Part shown: in pieces, positions 13,818 to 24,454 of the stretch
Numbering within the stretch: the stretch's first letter is position 1
How the letters are laid out: each line of letters begins with the position of its first letter
Assembly: GCA_009667805.1 (NCBI GenBank)
Contig: CM019066.1
Span: forward strand, 116,054,190 to 116,118,189
Direction: 5' to 3'
DNA length: 64,000 nucleotides
From: Leptobrachium leishanense
Taxonomy: Eukaryota; Chordata; Amphibia; Anura; Megophryidae
The notes under the pieces: model-generated
Database searches by the model: none
Told to the model about the DNA's origin: nothing
Seen by the model: the letters and a program-made list of their open reading frames with translations, nothing else
Position numbers and translations under genes: made by a program

Positions 13818-14430
13818 AGGGATACTCTAGGCAACATGACCACCTAAGCTTTTTTAGGTGGTCATGATGCCCGGAGTATGCCGCCCTCTGTCTCCCCTCC
13901 CTCCGCTCAGCAGTTCAGCTGAAAAAGCTGAAAACAGCTGAGAGAGGCGGAGGAGTTTACTCCGCCCTCCCAGCTGTCAGTCAGCAGAGCGGGATTCAGA
14001 TTTCCCGCTTCTGCCGACTTTTGCCGAGTAGAAGGCGTCATCGCGCTTTCAGCGCGATGACGTCTCCAACTCGCCGCAGTAGCTGGCGGCAGCGGCTGAG
14101 GGTTAGTGTTGCGCGCATCCTCTTGCGCGCAACACTAATCCTCAGAGGGAGCCGGGAGGAAGCCTGTCGATTGGCTGGCTTACGTGAGAGGCGCGCAGGC
14201 GCGCTTCGCACGTAAACCAGAAGGCAAGAACAATGCAAGAAGGACGGGAGCGGAAGAGGAGGGAGGTGGTATATATATAAAAAAAAAAAAGACGCCGCTG
14301 GAGACAAGTGGATTTTAGTGTAAGTATTGCAGTTACACAAAAAAAAACCACCCTAACGATTAATTAAGGGAATAGGGATAGATTAGGATAGAAAAACGGG
14401 GGGGGGGGGATTTTTGAGTGGAGTGTTCCT
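13818..14430. mobile_element. TTAA-flanked MITE, copy K2
   Basis: TTAA occurs on both sides (13814-13817 and 14431-14434). The left end is agggatactctaggcaacat and the right end reverse-complements to aggaacactccactc. It shares the inner blocks gaccacctaagc, gatgacgtctcc and aactcgccgcagtagctggc with the copy at 3797-4308, in the opposite orientation. 613 bp, non-coding. Confidence 0.8.
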
Positions 14431-14754
14431 TTAATATCAAAGATTTAAAAATCAAAGACAGGCATTTTGCTACTTATGTCAAAATGTTGCCATAATTCAT
14501 AACAATATTTAGACTCCTCTGCTTTTGACTTTTTAAATTCTGGCACACTCATTTTGGTTATTTAAAACTTGTGGTTTCTTCTCTGGTGGCTGTGTTGGTT
14601 TTTCACACTTTCATCTGATCAAATCAGGAAAGCCAAATGACTCATAACATTTCACTTTCATGCTTTAGTTTTATATTCAAATGTATATACTCTAATCATT
14701 TCAGTAACGAGAAGCATTGTCTCTTTGATAAACTAGATAATGGGCTGTGCATAC

Positions 14755-14902
14755 CTTCCATCCTTCTCATAAAGTGTCTTTGCTAATAGATTCAAGTCCA
14801 CATAAGCGACATTTGGATAATACCAAACTGTGAACCGATTGTCCTGTAGTCCACAGAGCACGTTAGAGACATCATTCCAGGCTAAGGTATGTACCATAGT
14901 AC
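14755..14902 (-). CDS. ift80: ift80 coding exon (GTMVHTLAW...YEKDG)
   Basis: This 148-bp exon lies between a TTTTATACAG acceptor and a GTATGC donor. Two bases complete a glycine codon begun in the exon at 22032-22167. It then reads [35 protein letters not shown] and [13 protein letters not shown], with two bases left over for the serine completed at 4966-5137. The LAWND...LCGLQD...VWYYPN signature is characteristic of the second WD propeller of IFT80. The 6.1-kb LINE at 15113-21203 sits in the intron just upstream in the gene. Confidence 0.94.
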
Positions 14903-15131
14903 CTGTATAAAAAAGAAAGATATTCACACCAAAGCAAAGCAATGATATTTATAAGCAAACATTACATTTATGATATATGAATCCTAGGTCTTCCTTATGC
15001 TAAGAAATAGAGAGTGATGCATAGATGGATGTGGTCATGAACTTATCAGGAAATCACAAGCACCAGGCCAAAATATAAATATCTTCCTGACCCCCCCTCC
15101 CCCTCTCATTTCTTTTTTTTGTAAATATCTG

Positions 15132-15137
15132 TTTATT
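15132..15137 (-). promoter_or_regulatory. Polyadenylation signal of the L1-type LINE
   Basis: The plus strand reads tttatt, that is AATAAA on the element's strand. It lies 12 bases before the terminal A-run and directly inside the target-site duplication, as expected for a LINE 3' end. Confidence 0.7.
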
Positions 15138-15355
15138 AGATTTCAAGGTAAACACATAAATCAATGAACACGCAGGTTCTCAGAGATGGTAAACAAGCAG
15201 TTAGGGACACGCAGGTCCTGTGTGAGGCAACAATGCTTACATATTACTAAAAAGGAAGACACGGGGGGGGGAGGGAAGGTAAAGGAGGGTAAGAGCATGC
15301 ATCAGGTTAGCATCATGTCATTCGCATATATACGAAGCTCTCTAGGAACTTTCTT

Positions 15356-18300
15356 CTATTCGGGGAGGATCAGCAACGCTCTGAATGAGGTGGCCGAGGA
15401 TCTGAGAACCCAATTCGACCATATCTCGGAGTATAGGGGTAATTGGTCGGAGGCCTTGTATATCAGATGTTCGATGGAATGGAGTTCTTCCATGCGGGTA
15501 AACCAGAGTGTGAGGGGTGGGGGAGTGAGCTGTCTCCAGAACAGGGGTATTAAGGCCTTGGCGGTGTTCAAGACCCGGATGGCCAGCGTGCGTTTGTACG
15601 AAGCTATCGAGTAATTATTATGATGTAGGAGCAGTGCGGCAGGTGAAAACTCTGGAAGAGGGTCTATGAATTCTTTGAGTATGTCGTATATTCTAGCCCA
15701 GAAAGGTCGGATTATTTGGCATTCCCACCAAATGTGCAACATATCACCCAGTGCATCGTTACATCGCCAGCAGAGCGCAGGAACCTGTGGGTCATAACGA
15801 TTAATTATGTCCGGTGTCCGGTACCAAAAGCTAAGGACTCTGTATGCTGTTTCTTGCAATTTGGAGGAGGTGGAGCAGTGATGTGTTAATTCGCATATCT
15901 TGGACCATTGGTCGTCCGAAAGTGCGATATTTAATACGGACTCCCATTTTCCCATGTATGGCGGTGGAATGGCAGAGGTTGCGTCTCTGAGCAGCGTGTA
16001 CAGCAGTGATAGACCATGTGAGAGAGGTCCCGTGCCGTGACATATTCTCTCAAATGTCCGTAGTGGGCGCCCCAGCTGATGTTTTTGGGGTATGCCATCA
16101 AGGTAGTGCCGTATCTGAGCGTAGTGAAAGGAGTGAAGGAATGAAACATGTCTGTCTTGCATTATGTCTGTCAGTGACCGGCGGACCGAGGCGTTGAAAA
16201 AGTGCATTATGCGAGGTGTGGGGGCGGTTATCAGCCGTCTGACCGAGTGGGGGTCTAGGCCAGGAAGGTAATCTTCATTATGTATCACCGGAGTCATGGG
16301 AGAGGGAAAGGAGGTGAGGTTAGATTTAATCGCTATCCGGCGCCATATTCCGTACGTTGCCCCCACATATGGTGAGGAATTGGCCAGTTTCCTACCTTCT
16401 TTCAATGGCACCCACGGAAGAACTGTCATCGGCCTCCCAACCAATTCTTGCTCCACTGCTCTCCACAATTTAACCGATCCCTCTCTTGACCACTCAACCA
16501 CCCGTTGTAAGTGACAGGCCTGATGGTAAAGGCTAAAATTGGGTAGGGCCAAGCCCCCTGCAGCTCTAGATCTAGTGAGTACTTGGTAGCTCGTCCTGGG
16601 GCGTTTACCTCTCCAAATATAATTGGCCACTAGAGACCTAAGGGAAGCAAGAAACGCCCGAGGAAGATCAATAGGTATCGTTTGTAGCAGGTATAGGAGT
16701 CGGGGTTGTACATTCATCTTAATAACTGCGATACGTCCCAGCCAAGAGATGTGTGGGTAATTCCAATTGGCTAGGTCACGCTGCAAGAGTGTAAGTAGTG
16801 GAGGGAAGTTATCTCGGAAGAGGTGGGAACCTTGAGATGAGAGCCAGATGCCTAGGTATTTAATTTTGTCGGCAGCCCATGTGAAAGCAAAGTGTGGCTT
16901 TAGAGCTTGGGCTCTGGGATCAGGGACCGAGACGTTGAGGATATGGGATTTAAGAAAATTAATTTTAAGATTGGATAGTCTGCCGTATTCCTCAAAGGCC
17001 ACCATGATTGCCGGTAGGGTCACCTCCGGCCTTGTGACGAAAAACAGGTCATCCGTGTACGCAGCTACCTTGTGGTGTTGAGGACCCACCAGGACCCCTG
17101 TTATATTCGAATTTGACCGTATGGCCTCCAAGAATGGTTCTAGGGTCAATACGAATAGTAACGGTGAGAGTGGACATCCCTGTCGTGTGCCGTTGCGGAT
17201 AGGAAATGGGACCATAAATACCCCGTTCACGCAGACGCGTGCAGTTGCGTCTCCGTATAGAGCTCCTATCCAGGCGCGGCAGTGAGGACCCAGGCCAATG
17301 CGTATCAGGGAAAGTGATATAAAGTCCCAATCCACCCTATCAAAGGCTTTCTCCGCGTCCGTGGACAGGAGCGCCAACGCCTGAGATGAGCGGCGAGCAT
17401 GGTGCATGAGTTGCAGAGTTCGCATGGTGTTGTCCCGGGCCTCTCGGCCAGGCACAAACCCCACCTGGTCCGCATGGACAAGGGCGGGAAGGAAGGGTTT
17501 GAGTCTTTCAGCTAGAATTTTTGCGAACAGCTTCAGGTCACAGTTCAATAAAGAAATGGGTCTGTAGCTGGAGCAGAGGTCGGTGTCTTTACCCTCTTTC
17601 GGTAGGATCGTTATGTTGGCACATAGGGTCTGTGTAGGGAGAGGTTGCCCCTCTGCCAGGTCATTGTAAGCTGTCAGGAGATGTGGGGAGAGGATTGCAG
17701 TGTAGATTTTGTAGTATCGGACCGGGAGACCATCGGGGCCGGGGCTTTTTCCGGTTTTAGAGGTCTTAAGTGCCAAAGCTTGTTCTTCCGCCGTCAAGGG
17801 CCGGTCTAAAAGTTCTGACGTTTGACTTGAGATTCGTTTAGTGGAGTATTTAGTGAGATAAACCATAATGTCCGCGCGTTTGCGGGCTACATCCTGGGGG
17901 CAAATATTGCCTTGCAGGTCATAGAGCGCAGCATAATAGTCTCGTGTAATTTGAAGAAGTTTTGCTGGTAACCGCTGCGTTACGCCCTGTGAGTCGCGCA
18001 ATTTCGCTATGTACGTAGCTGAGCGTTTTTTGGCTATCATTCGTGCTAGTAACCTCCCACTTTTGTCCCCGTGTAGATGAAAAAGGGCCTTAGAGCGTAA
18101 GTACGATCGGTGATAAGTTGTGTTCATAAGTGTAGTTAAGGATCTGCGCAGTTCAGTCAGGTGAGCCATAGTTTCAGGGTTACCCTCCCGCTTGTGGTCG
18201 GAGGAGATCTGGGTTATCTGGTGCTGTAGGTCTCGCATAGCTGCCGATCGACTTTTAGCCAGTTCAGCGCCTTTTCTGATGAAGTAGCCTCTGATCACGC

Positions 18301-19195
18301 ATTTATGCACCTCCCACACTAGTGGCGGGGCCACCTCACCAGTGGCGTTTTCTTCAAAAAAGTCCGTGAGGACCTGCCGTCCTTCCTCAGCCACAAGCGG
18401 GTCAGATAAGAGGGAGTCATTAAGGCGCCAGTTAGGGGCAGTCGGCCTGAACATGGGAGAGCGCAAAGTGATGGACCACGCTCCGGTCTCTGACCACGTG
18501 GCCGTACCAATAGCTGCGCTGCGTAGAGCCGAGAGTTGGTATTGTGGTATGAACAGGTAATCCATCCTGGAGTAGGATTGGGAGGGATGTGCATAGAATG
18601 AGAAGTCTTTGCCCGTAGGGTGTAGTGTCCGCCAGCAATCTGCAACTCTCGATGCGTATAGGGAGTTGCGGCATGAGCGTATTATGTGTAGTGGTATGGA
18701 CGAATTACCCGCGGAAGTGTCCCAAGATGGTTCTAAGGGCACATTTAGATCCCCTCCCAGCACGACCAACCCCTCAGCAAAGTCCCGCAGTGTAGCGGAG
18801 AGGAACCTATGTTGTGCTCTGTTGGGGGCATAGCAGTTGGCAAAGGTGTATACCTGGTCTAAGATCCGGCCCTTGACAAAAACAAAGCGGCCTCCCGCAT
18901 CAGTCACAGAATCAAGTAGCTGAAACGGGACGCGTCTGTGAAACAAAATCGCAGTCCCCTTAGTTTTAGCCTCAGTATTATTGCTATAGAAGCCTAAGGG
19001 GTAATAAGAGTTTGTCAGAGTGGGCGCCTTCCCTTCCTGGAAGTGAGTCTCCTGTATTAGCACAACTGAGGCCTTCTGGGATCGGAAGTCTCTCATGGTG
19101 TGGGAACGTTTTTCAGGGACATTTAAACCATTTGCATTAATGGAAACAATGACCAGATCCGCAGGCGTAAGTAGCGTGCTGTGTGCAGTCGACAT
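15356..19195 (-). CDS. LINE ORF2: endonuclease and reverse transcriptase
   Basis: ORF2p nicks target DNA and copies the element RNA. I start it at ATG 19195 (MSTAHSTLLTPADLVIVSIN), which gives 1279 residues. The open frame extends another 46 codons upstream, but that part includes a proline run from a poly-C tract and lacks family similarity. The N-terminal APE-type endonuclease shows VSINANGLN, QETHFQEGK, VVLGGDLNVPLEPSWD and SRMDYLF. RT motifs follow: SPGPDGLPVRYYK, RPISLLNCDLKLFAKILAER, ADQVGFVPGRE, STDAEKAFDRVDW, GTRQGCPLSPLLF, and AYTDDLFFV, which carries the catalytic aspartates (Y-T-D-D form). Near the C-terminus a cysteine/histidine knuckle (CWRCNDALGDMLHIWWEC) matches the L1-group C-terminal domain. 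No stop or frameshift is present. Confidence 0.93.
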   Translation of the reverse strand: MSTAHSTLLTPADLVIVSINANGLNVPEKRSHTMRDFRSQKASVVLIQETHFQEGKAPTLTNSYYPLGFYSNNTEAKTKGTAILFHRRVPFQLLDSVTDAGGRFVFVKGRILDQVYTFANCYAPNRAQHRFLSATLRDFAEGLVVLGGDLNVPLEPSWDTSAGNSSIPLHIIRSCRNSLYASRVADCWRTLHPTGKDFSFYAHPSQSYSRMDYLFIPQYQLSALRSAAIGTATWSETGAWSITLRSPMFRPTAPNWRLNDSLLSDPLVAEEGRQVLTDFFEENATGEVAPPLVWEVHKCVIRGYFIRKGAELAKSRSAAMRDLQHQITQISSDHKREGNPETMAHLTELRRSLTTLMNTTYHRSYLRSKALFHLHGDKSGRLLARMIAKKRSATYIAKLRDSQGVTQRLPAKLLQITRDYYAALYDLQGNICPQDVARKRADIMVYLTKYSTKRISSQTSELLDRPLTAEEQALALKTSKTGKSPGPDGLPVRYYKIYTAILSPHLLTAYNDLAEGQPLPTQTLCANITILPKEGKDTDLCSSYRPISLLNCDLKLFAKILAERLKPFLPALVHADQVGFVPGREARDNTMRTLQLMHHARRSSQALALLSTDAEKAFDRVDWDFISLSLIRIGLGPHCRAWIGALYGDATARVCVNGVFMVPFPIRNGTRQGCPLSPLLFVLTLEPFLEAIRSNSNITGVLVGPQHHKVAAYTDDLFFVTRPEVTLPAIMVAFEEYGRLSNLKINFLKSHILNVSVPDPRAQALKPHFAFTWAADKIKYLGIWLSSQGSHLFRDNFPPLLTLLQRDLANWNYPHISWLGRIAVIKMNVQPRLLYLLQTIPIDLPRAFLASLRSLVANYIWRGKRPRTSYQVLTRSRAAGGLALPNFSLYHQACHLQRVVEWSREGSVKLWRAVEQELVGRPMTVLPWVPLKEGRKLANSSPYVGATYGIWRRIAIKSNLTSFPSPMTPVIHNEDYLPGLDPHSVRRLITAPTPRIMHFFNASVRRSLTDIMQDRHVSFLHSFHYAQIRHYLDGIPQKHQLGRPLRTFERICHGTGPLSHGLSLLYTLLRDATSAIPPPYMGKWESVLNIALSDDQWSKICELTHHCSTSSKLQETAYRVLSFWYRTPDIINRYDPQVPALCWRCNDALGDMLHIWWECQIIRPFWARIYDILKEFIDPLPEFSPAALLLHHNNYSIASYKRTLAIRVLNTAKALIPLFWRQLTPPPLTLWFTRMEELHSIEHLIYKASDQLPLYSEIWSNWVLRSSATSFRALLILPE

Positions 19196-20025
19196 ATCAA
19201 GATCCTCGGGGGGGGGGGGGGGGTAGGGAAACAAAACAAAGGAAGACAAGGGAAAACTATGTACAATCACAAAGAGGCGATGAGCGGCGGGTGCAGCAAC
19301 GACACTAGCGAAAACACCAGATGACGGCTGCACTCTGCAATGCCGTTAACCTCGGCAGGGTACGCGACTGAGCCCCAGGCGGGACCAACAGATAATTAAA
19401 GAGGAAAAAGTAATAAACATAGCGGTGTGGAGCCGCTCAACGACTCAAAAAGGCAGTAAAGTAAAACATATTCGGCAAACATTTATGAGGCCTAAGGCCA
19501 GCATTAACTGAATTATTAGAGACGAACCTGACCGGATTTGGGGTCGGGACAAGTCCCTCTCACGAATTCTGAAAAAAGAGATCCATTACGTAGTCAGTCC
19601 AGCTGTGTGGGACAACAAAAGGGCCACCCAGTCCAATGGTGGTATCTTGCCATAGTTAAAATAGTGGGAAGGCTGGGTAAAGAGGAGTTTTCTGTTCATT
19701 AATGAGCATCAACATGTGCCACCATCCTCGGTCAGTAAACCCCGGTAGCCTCATCTACAACGAGTAGCCCCCGGGTGGGGCGGTAAGGAGGCCAGCAGGG
19801 CGTTCTGTGCAGTCTGGCGATTTATTTAAAAGAGAAAAAGGGGGAAACAAGCAGCATATCTTCGTGGCAAATCGTAGAAAGGATTGGAAGCTTCAGATCG
19901 CTGTCAGTAGATTGTCCAGGCACAAAGGGGCAGCCCAACGTGGGCCCGCATGATTCGGCTGTAGGGCTCGGATAGTATCAATCCAGTCAGGTGGGTTCGT
20001 GGTGTGGGAGCGGGGTGTATCCAGA

Positions 20026-21108
20026 TCACATCTGCGAGCCGGTGCGTCTCCCAGCTTGACCACGGTTTCGCCCTGGACGTGGCAGGAGAGGAGTCTGGCG
20101 CGAGCCACGTGCCGCTTGATTGTAGAGAGCAAGAGGATCCGGCCAGGGAAATTGCAAAGGTGGTAATTGAAGGTCTGTCGATAGAGTCGCTACATCCTCT
20201 GGGGATTGTAAAATATGAGTGCCTTGATCCGAGAGAACCGCTAGGCCAGTTGGTGTGTGCCAGCGGTAGCGAAGCTGTTGGTCACGTAAAAGCGATGTAA
20301 GCGGTTTCAGGGCACGTCTATAGGCCAGGGTCGCTGGTGATAGGTCTGGGTACAGTTGGAGCTCAGTCCCTTCGTAGGAGAATTGTGTAGCCTCACGTGC
20401 TTTACGTAGTATGTCTTCTTTGAGGCCAAAATCGTAGAGGCAGCATATTACGTCCCGTGGTGGGCTCCCCGGGGGTCCTCTGGGCCTGAGGGCTCTATGC
20501 GCCCAAACAAAATCAATAGCTGAGGGTTCAGGTCTGTCTAGCAAAGTATTAAAAATTGAAGAGCGCATACCCGTCAGTTGATCCACAGATGTTTCCATTT
20601 CAGGTAGGCCCCTTAATCGAAGGTTATTGCGGCGGCCCCTGTTATCTAGGTCCGCTATGTGGAGGGCCATGTTACGAAGTTGAGTAGAGCGTAATTGTAG
20701 GACCGATGTGGACACTTCTTGAGCCAGCCGCAGTGAGTCAGATCCCTGTTCCAGTGTGTCCACCCTGTGTGTAAGGCCCTGAATGTCTTGGCGCACGTGT
20801 TGCAGTTCCGCCATGATGGAGGTGCGCAATTCTGCGTTGGCCTCCTTTAAGTCCGACTTAGTGGGTAAGTTGCGGAGTAAGGGGAGCCAAACCGCTGGGT
20901 CTACCGAGGTAACTTCCTCTGTGCGTGATGGGGGGATCATGGAGGGTTCAGGATCTGCCTGTGTCCTCACCTCATCCGCCATTTTGTCCGGCGGACCCGC
21001 TGGGAGATCCGAGGGCCCCACCAAAAACCGGCGCAGAGATGGAGTGTCTGACGCCCGGTCGGGTCCTTGAGGCTTCTGGGCACTGGGGGTCTTATTAGAT
21101 TTCCCCAT
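20026..21108 (-). CDS. LINE ORF1: coiled-coil and RRM-type RNA-binding protein
   Basis: A 360-codon frame starts at ATG 21108 (MGKSNKTPSAQKPQGPDRAS), about 95 bp from the element's 5' end. A disordered basic and proline-rich N-terminus is followed by a likely coiled coil (roughly residues 80-155, including LKEANAELRTSIMAELQHVR). An RRM-like segment begins NRGRRNNLRLRGLPE, and a C-terminal domain contains FVWAHRALRPRG and YPDLSPATLAYRRALKPL. This order is that of L1-group ORF1p, a trimeric RNA chaperone that coats the element RNA. The C-terminus is basic (PGRNRGQAGRRTGSQM). The gap to ORF2 is long, about 830 bp, and I see no third ORF in it. Confidence 0.88.
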   Translation of the reverse strand: MGKSNKTPSAQKPQGPDRASDTPSLRRFLVGPSDLPAGPPDKMADEVRTQADPEPSMIPPSRTEEVTSVDPAVWLPLLRNLPTKSDLKEANAELRTSIMAELQHVRQDIQGLTHRVDTLEQGSDSLRLAQEVSTSVLQLRSTQLRNMALHIADLDNRGRRNNLRLRGLPEMETSVDQLTGMRSSIFNTLLDRPEPSAIDFVWAHRALRPRGPPGSPPRDVICCLYDFGLKEDILRKAREATQFSYEGTELQLYPDLSPATLAYRRALKPLTSLLRDQQLRYRWHTPTGLAVLSDQGTHILQSPEDVATLSTDLQLPPLQFPWPDPLALYNQAARGSRQTPLLPRPGRNRGQAGRRTGSQM

Positions 21109-21217
21109 CGCCGGTCAGGGAGTGCAGGGGAGCCGTATAGTACTGGAGTCTGAGCGGAGCTCCTCACTCACGCGGCCATTCCGGATGGAGCCCAAGCCAC
21201 GCCCCCCCTCTCATTTC

Positions 21218-22031
21218 AACCCTAGTATGTCATTTACTTATATTTTAATTGGAGCTGGTCCAGAATGGACAACTAGCAGCTTCTGGTGAAGACACGACTA
21301 TCAATGGACTGTGCTCGCTTGAGCCAATGTATTTAAATTTAAGCACCATTGGATTGGTCAGGAATGTACTAAGCTGTACCTGAAGCCAGAAAACTGATCA
21401 GCTCAGGCTGACTGACAGCTTCCTGAATGGGGAGGATTACCCCTTTCAGAAGTCTGAAACAGCCTTCCATGACACCCACTGGGGGGCAGGATAGAAACAA
21501 ATCCATGAACATTCATGTTACATTAAATAATTATGGTGGGTATGGTTTCCCTTTAAAACATGCAAACATCTGGAGAATTATATAGAATTCTTTATTTATG
21601 AATAAGCTTGTAAAGAGCTATCAAGTGGTGACAGTGGGGACTCATGCATTGGGTTGGCAGCTCCAGGGACCGCAGCACCTGCCAACAGAGTAGGGACAGA
21701 CTTGGAACAGTCAAACGTCCCATCTATGTCCTCTCATGTGTGATACTGCTGCCGGTGCGCCAGCCGCATAGCGCTGAACAAGAAATTCTCAAAGTTATCG
21801 TGTTCCTTGAGGTGGAATCCAGAGAAAGAGCGGCTATCCATCATTTCTCTTTTACTTATTGTGCAGACACACAGGCAACATGCTACATGAATTACGATAA
21901 TACCAACACCCACAGCATGCCACTTCATGTGTGAAGGCATGCCAGGAGGGAGGAGTCGAAGCGCTCCTCTGTTACCAGATGAGTGAATAGGGTCTCTCAC
22001 TATGGCGGAAGGTAGTGGTGGAGGCAATTAC
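21218..22031. other. Intron of ift80, nothing recognised
   Basis: Intron sequence between the LINE and the next upstream exon. No exon or repeat was recognised. Confidence 0.5.
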
Positions 22032-22167
22032 CGATTTTTATAGGCCTTTGTTCTTTACCAATCCTCTTAACTGGACTTATATATAAATCTCTGTTTTTGT
22101 CAACAAATGCAATTTTCCTGCCATTAGCATGCCCACTTTGGTCAAGTGCGATCTGCAATATATCCAT
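22032..22167 (-). CDS. ift80: ift80 coding exon ([10 protein letters not shown]...RPIKI)
   Basis: A 136-bp exon between TATTCCAG and GTAATT. It starts in phase 0 and reads [40 protein letters not shown] and RPIKI, with one base left for the glycine completed at 14755-14902. The IALDQ...[12 protein letters not shown] block is conserved in IFT80. Human IFT80 has N-E where this exon begins M-D; the methionine is internal, not a start. Confidence 0.93.
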
Positions 22168-22571
22168 CTGGAATACAAAAAAAAGGTAAACTATAATGAT
22201 ATTAGGGAACAAAACAGTCTGGTTATGGTACAGCATATATAAGAGATACACTACAAACTGACACTGATGCCTGTTAAACACATTGGAGAAAGATGTGCAA
22301 GTGCACATGCAACACAAAACCACACTGTTCAGAAAGTTAGTCAGATTTGTAGTTCAACTACCAGGTTTAAATGGAGTACAGTGTACTTGCATATAACTCA
22401 GATGATTTGTATTATGAATAAATCTATTCGCAAATCAGTGCACAATATAGAGCACTGAAATATTTGCATACAAATATAAAACATTAAAAAAGTAGTAGGA
22501 TCATCCAACTATCCAGATAAATAAAAGAAATCTGTGATTATATAAGCGCAATAACGGATGGTAAATCCTCA

Positions 22572-23081
22572 GGGCCCTATTACAATCATCACACTAAAAC
22601 GGGGATGCTAAGGAGGAAAACCTGCGCCTGCAGGTTTCTCCTTAGCGTCCCCATATTAGCGTGATATTACGGGGCAGGTGCTAATCCAGCAGCCTGCCCC
22701 ATAACTTGGCGCTAAGTCTCGGGATGCTCGAGGCAGCGCTAAACACCGCCGTGATCATCCCCTCCATTCCGCAGAAGTGGAATCAGCTAGCACCAGCTTC
22801 TAGCTGTGGGTAACGTTTGAGTTAACCGCACCGGGACGTAATTAGCGTTAGGACTTTGTAATTCTAACGCTAACTAAGACTTTGAGCTCCCCATGTTAAG
22901 CATAGCGTGCGCAAAGTACAGTGACCTCGCACTGAAAAGCGCAAGCTCCGAATCACTAACGGGTTTTTGTCCCGTTAGCGTTCGAAATGTAGTAAGTCAG
23001 CCCAAGCTAGGGCCACCAAAGCGAACGTTAACGCTCACACAGCTAAGCACTAATGTCAGCGTGAACTGTGTAATAGGGCCC
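22572..23081. mobile_element. Palindrome-rich MITE family M, copy M1
   Basis: The left end gggccctattacaatcatca and the right end, reverse-complemented (gggccctattacacagttca), form inverted repeats. A 3-bp tca flanks each side (22569-22571 and 23082-23084). Inner signatures shared with other copies are ctccccatgttaagcatag, gcgcaaagtacagtgacctc and a palindromic acgggtttttgtcccgttag. 510 bp, non-coding. Confidence 0.8.
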
Positions 23082-23084
23082 TCA

Positions 23085-23886
23085 GTGTTTTATAATGTTT
23101 AAGATTTACCCTGTTGTTCCATTGCTTTTGATATATTTAATAATTAGGTCTTAAATTGGTAAAAAAAAGGCAACACATAAATAAAATCTACACTAAAGAA
23201 ATAGTGAGGATTCCATTAATTCACATCCCAGCATATAATGAAGAATAATTGCAGAACAGTGCTCTGTAAGAGACAATTTCTCTTTTCCCCCTCATGTTTT
23301 GGTTCCTCAAAGAAGATGAAGTGAAAATAATTGTGCTTCTCAGGCAATCAAACATTAAACATCACTCTCCGCTATTTGCAATGAGCAACTCATTTCTGCA
23401 TTGATTTAACACAAAAAAAAATTCATTCAACATCTGAACTCTCCCTCATAGAAAGTGGCTACCCAAAAGCTATCTCTAGCATGACAAGACAATACCACAT
23501 AGGGTTTGATTATAAAACTAAGAAAAATACCACTAATACAAAATTGTGATATACTAATTACATAGGGGGGTTTTAGAGAGTGACAATTTTTTGAACAATG
23601 GTGACAAACGCCAAGACTCACAGAAACAAAAATCCAATTTCACGGTGAAGCTTCTCCTGCGGCTGTATGGTTTTTCGTTTGGAGTGCTGACGTTTGTAGT
23701 CATTGCAACAATGGGGATTTTTGTGGGTATATCTGCAACATCAGCACTTTCTGAATAAGCCTCATAGTAACTTGCTCATCTGAACACAGCTGTATTGCAA
23801 AGTATAATACACAATAATATGGACAATGAAAAGACAAAAAAATCAAACTATAAATAATAAAAGTGGACATGTTTTGTAAAAAGCAC
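23085..23886. other. Intron of ift80, nothing recognised
   Basis: AT-rich intron. No exon or complete repeat recognised. Confidence 0.5.
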
Positions 23887-23951
23887 CTTATGTGTGAGAG
23901 GTTTTCCATCACCGAACGGCTTTCCCGATAATGCATCAAACAAGTAGATCA
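23887..23951 (-). CDS. ift80: ift80 coding exon (LIYLFDALSGKPFGDGKPLTHK)
   Basis: A 65-bp exon between a TATTCCCAG acceptor and a GTGCTT donor (an unusual but GT-containing site). The first codon is completed from the single T left by the exon at 24291-24454. It encodes IYLFDALSGKPFGDGKPLTH plus K, and ends in phase 0. It matches the F-x-A-x-x-G-K-P-x-G-D-G-K segment of vertebrate IFT80. Confidence 0.92.
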
Positions 23952-24290
23952 CTGGGAATAAAAAAGTAATATAAATAAACTAATGCAAAAAAGCATTATC
24001 TTATCTTTAAAGGAGACAGGAGAGGGGAAAAGGCTGAAGAGGGAGAGTGGGAAGAAAAGTCTGAGGAGAAAAAGGGCGGCAAACTGCCGGAGGGTAGATT
24101 GAGGATGGTGGTGGAGTAAACAGTAGGAAGAACCAAGTTGATTAAAGCTCAGGGAGAGTAAAGGCAAAAACAATTCCCCCACAAAAGGGGCATTCTGGTA
24201 TGCAAGGACACACCCCAGGTCAAATGCCACAAGTGACAAGAAGGAAACAATGAAACACTTCTAAAGCAACGAACAGACAAAACAACTTAC

Positions 24291-24454
24291 ATTTCTCATC
24301 TCCTTTGTCTTTAATAGCAATGGTGTCATTGCTCAAAGATACTGTTTGTACATTCAGATTATCGATTCTCATTCCAGGAACCCTAGGAGACGATATGAGG
24401 CGGCCTTCATAAGAAAAGAGAAATAAACTGCCCCCATCCACCAGTAGAAAGTGT
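24291..24454 (-). CDS. ift80: ift80 coding exon ([18 protein letters not shown]...KDKGDEK)
   Basis: A 164-bp exon between a poly-C/CAG acceptor and a GTAAGT donor. The first base completes an arginine codon begun at 26362-26436. It reads [40 protein letters not shown] and [14 protein letters not shown]. The SYEGR...SP...PGMR...[12 protein letters not shown] string is diagnostic of IFT80. The acceptor's polypyrimidine tract is a run of nine C bases (a G-run at 24457-24465 on the plus strand). Confidence 0.95.

Larger units (their letters stand above)
15113..21203 (-). mobile_element. L1/Tx1-type LINE, apparently full length, both ORFs open
   Basis: It is bounded by an identical 14-bp duplication, ccccctctcatttc (15099-15112 and 21204-21217), as left by target-primed reverse transcription. 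In minus-strand order it has a short 5' UTR (21203-21109), ORF1 (21108-20026), a spacer of about 830 bp, ORF2 (19195-15356), and a 3' UTR with an AATAAA signal (complement of 15132-15137) and a short poly-A at 15113-15120. No internal stops or frameshifts were found in either ORF. It lies in the ift80 intron between exons 22032-22167 and 14755-14902, in the same direction as the gene. Confidence 0.93.

Noticed and set aside
19196..19333. N-terminal extension of ORF2 (46 codons)
   Set aside because: It includes a poly-C-derived proline run and no family similarity; the ATG at 19195 was preferred as start.
15356..21108. Retrovirus or endogenous virus as source of the reverse transcriptase
   Set aside because: There are no LTRs, protease, integrase or envelope; the APE endonuclease, ORF1 type, AATAAA/poly-A end and TSD identify a LINE.
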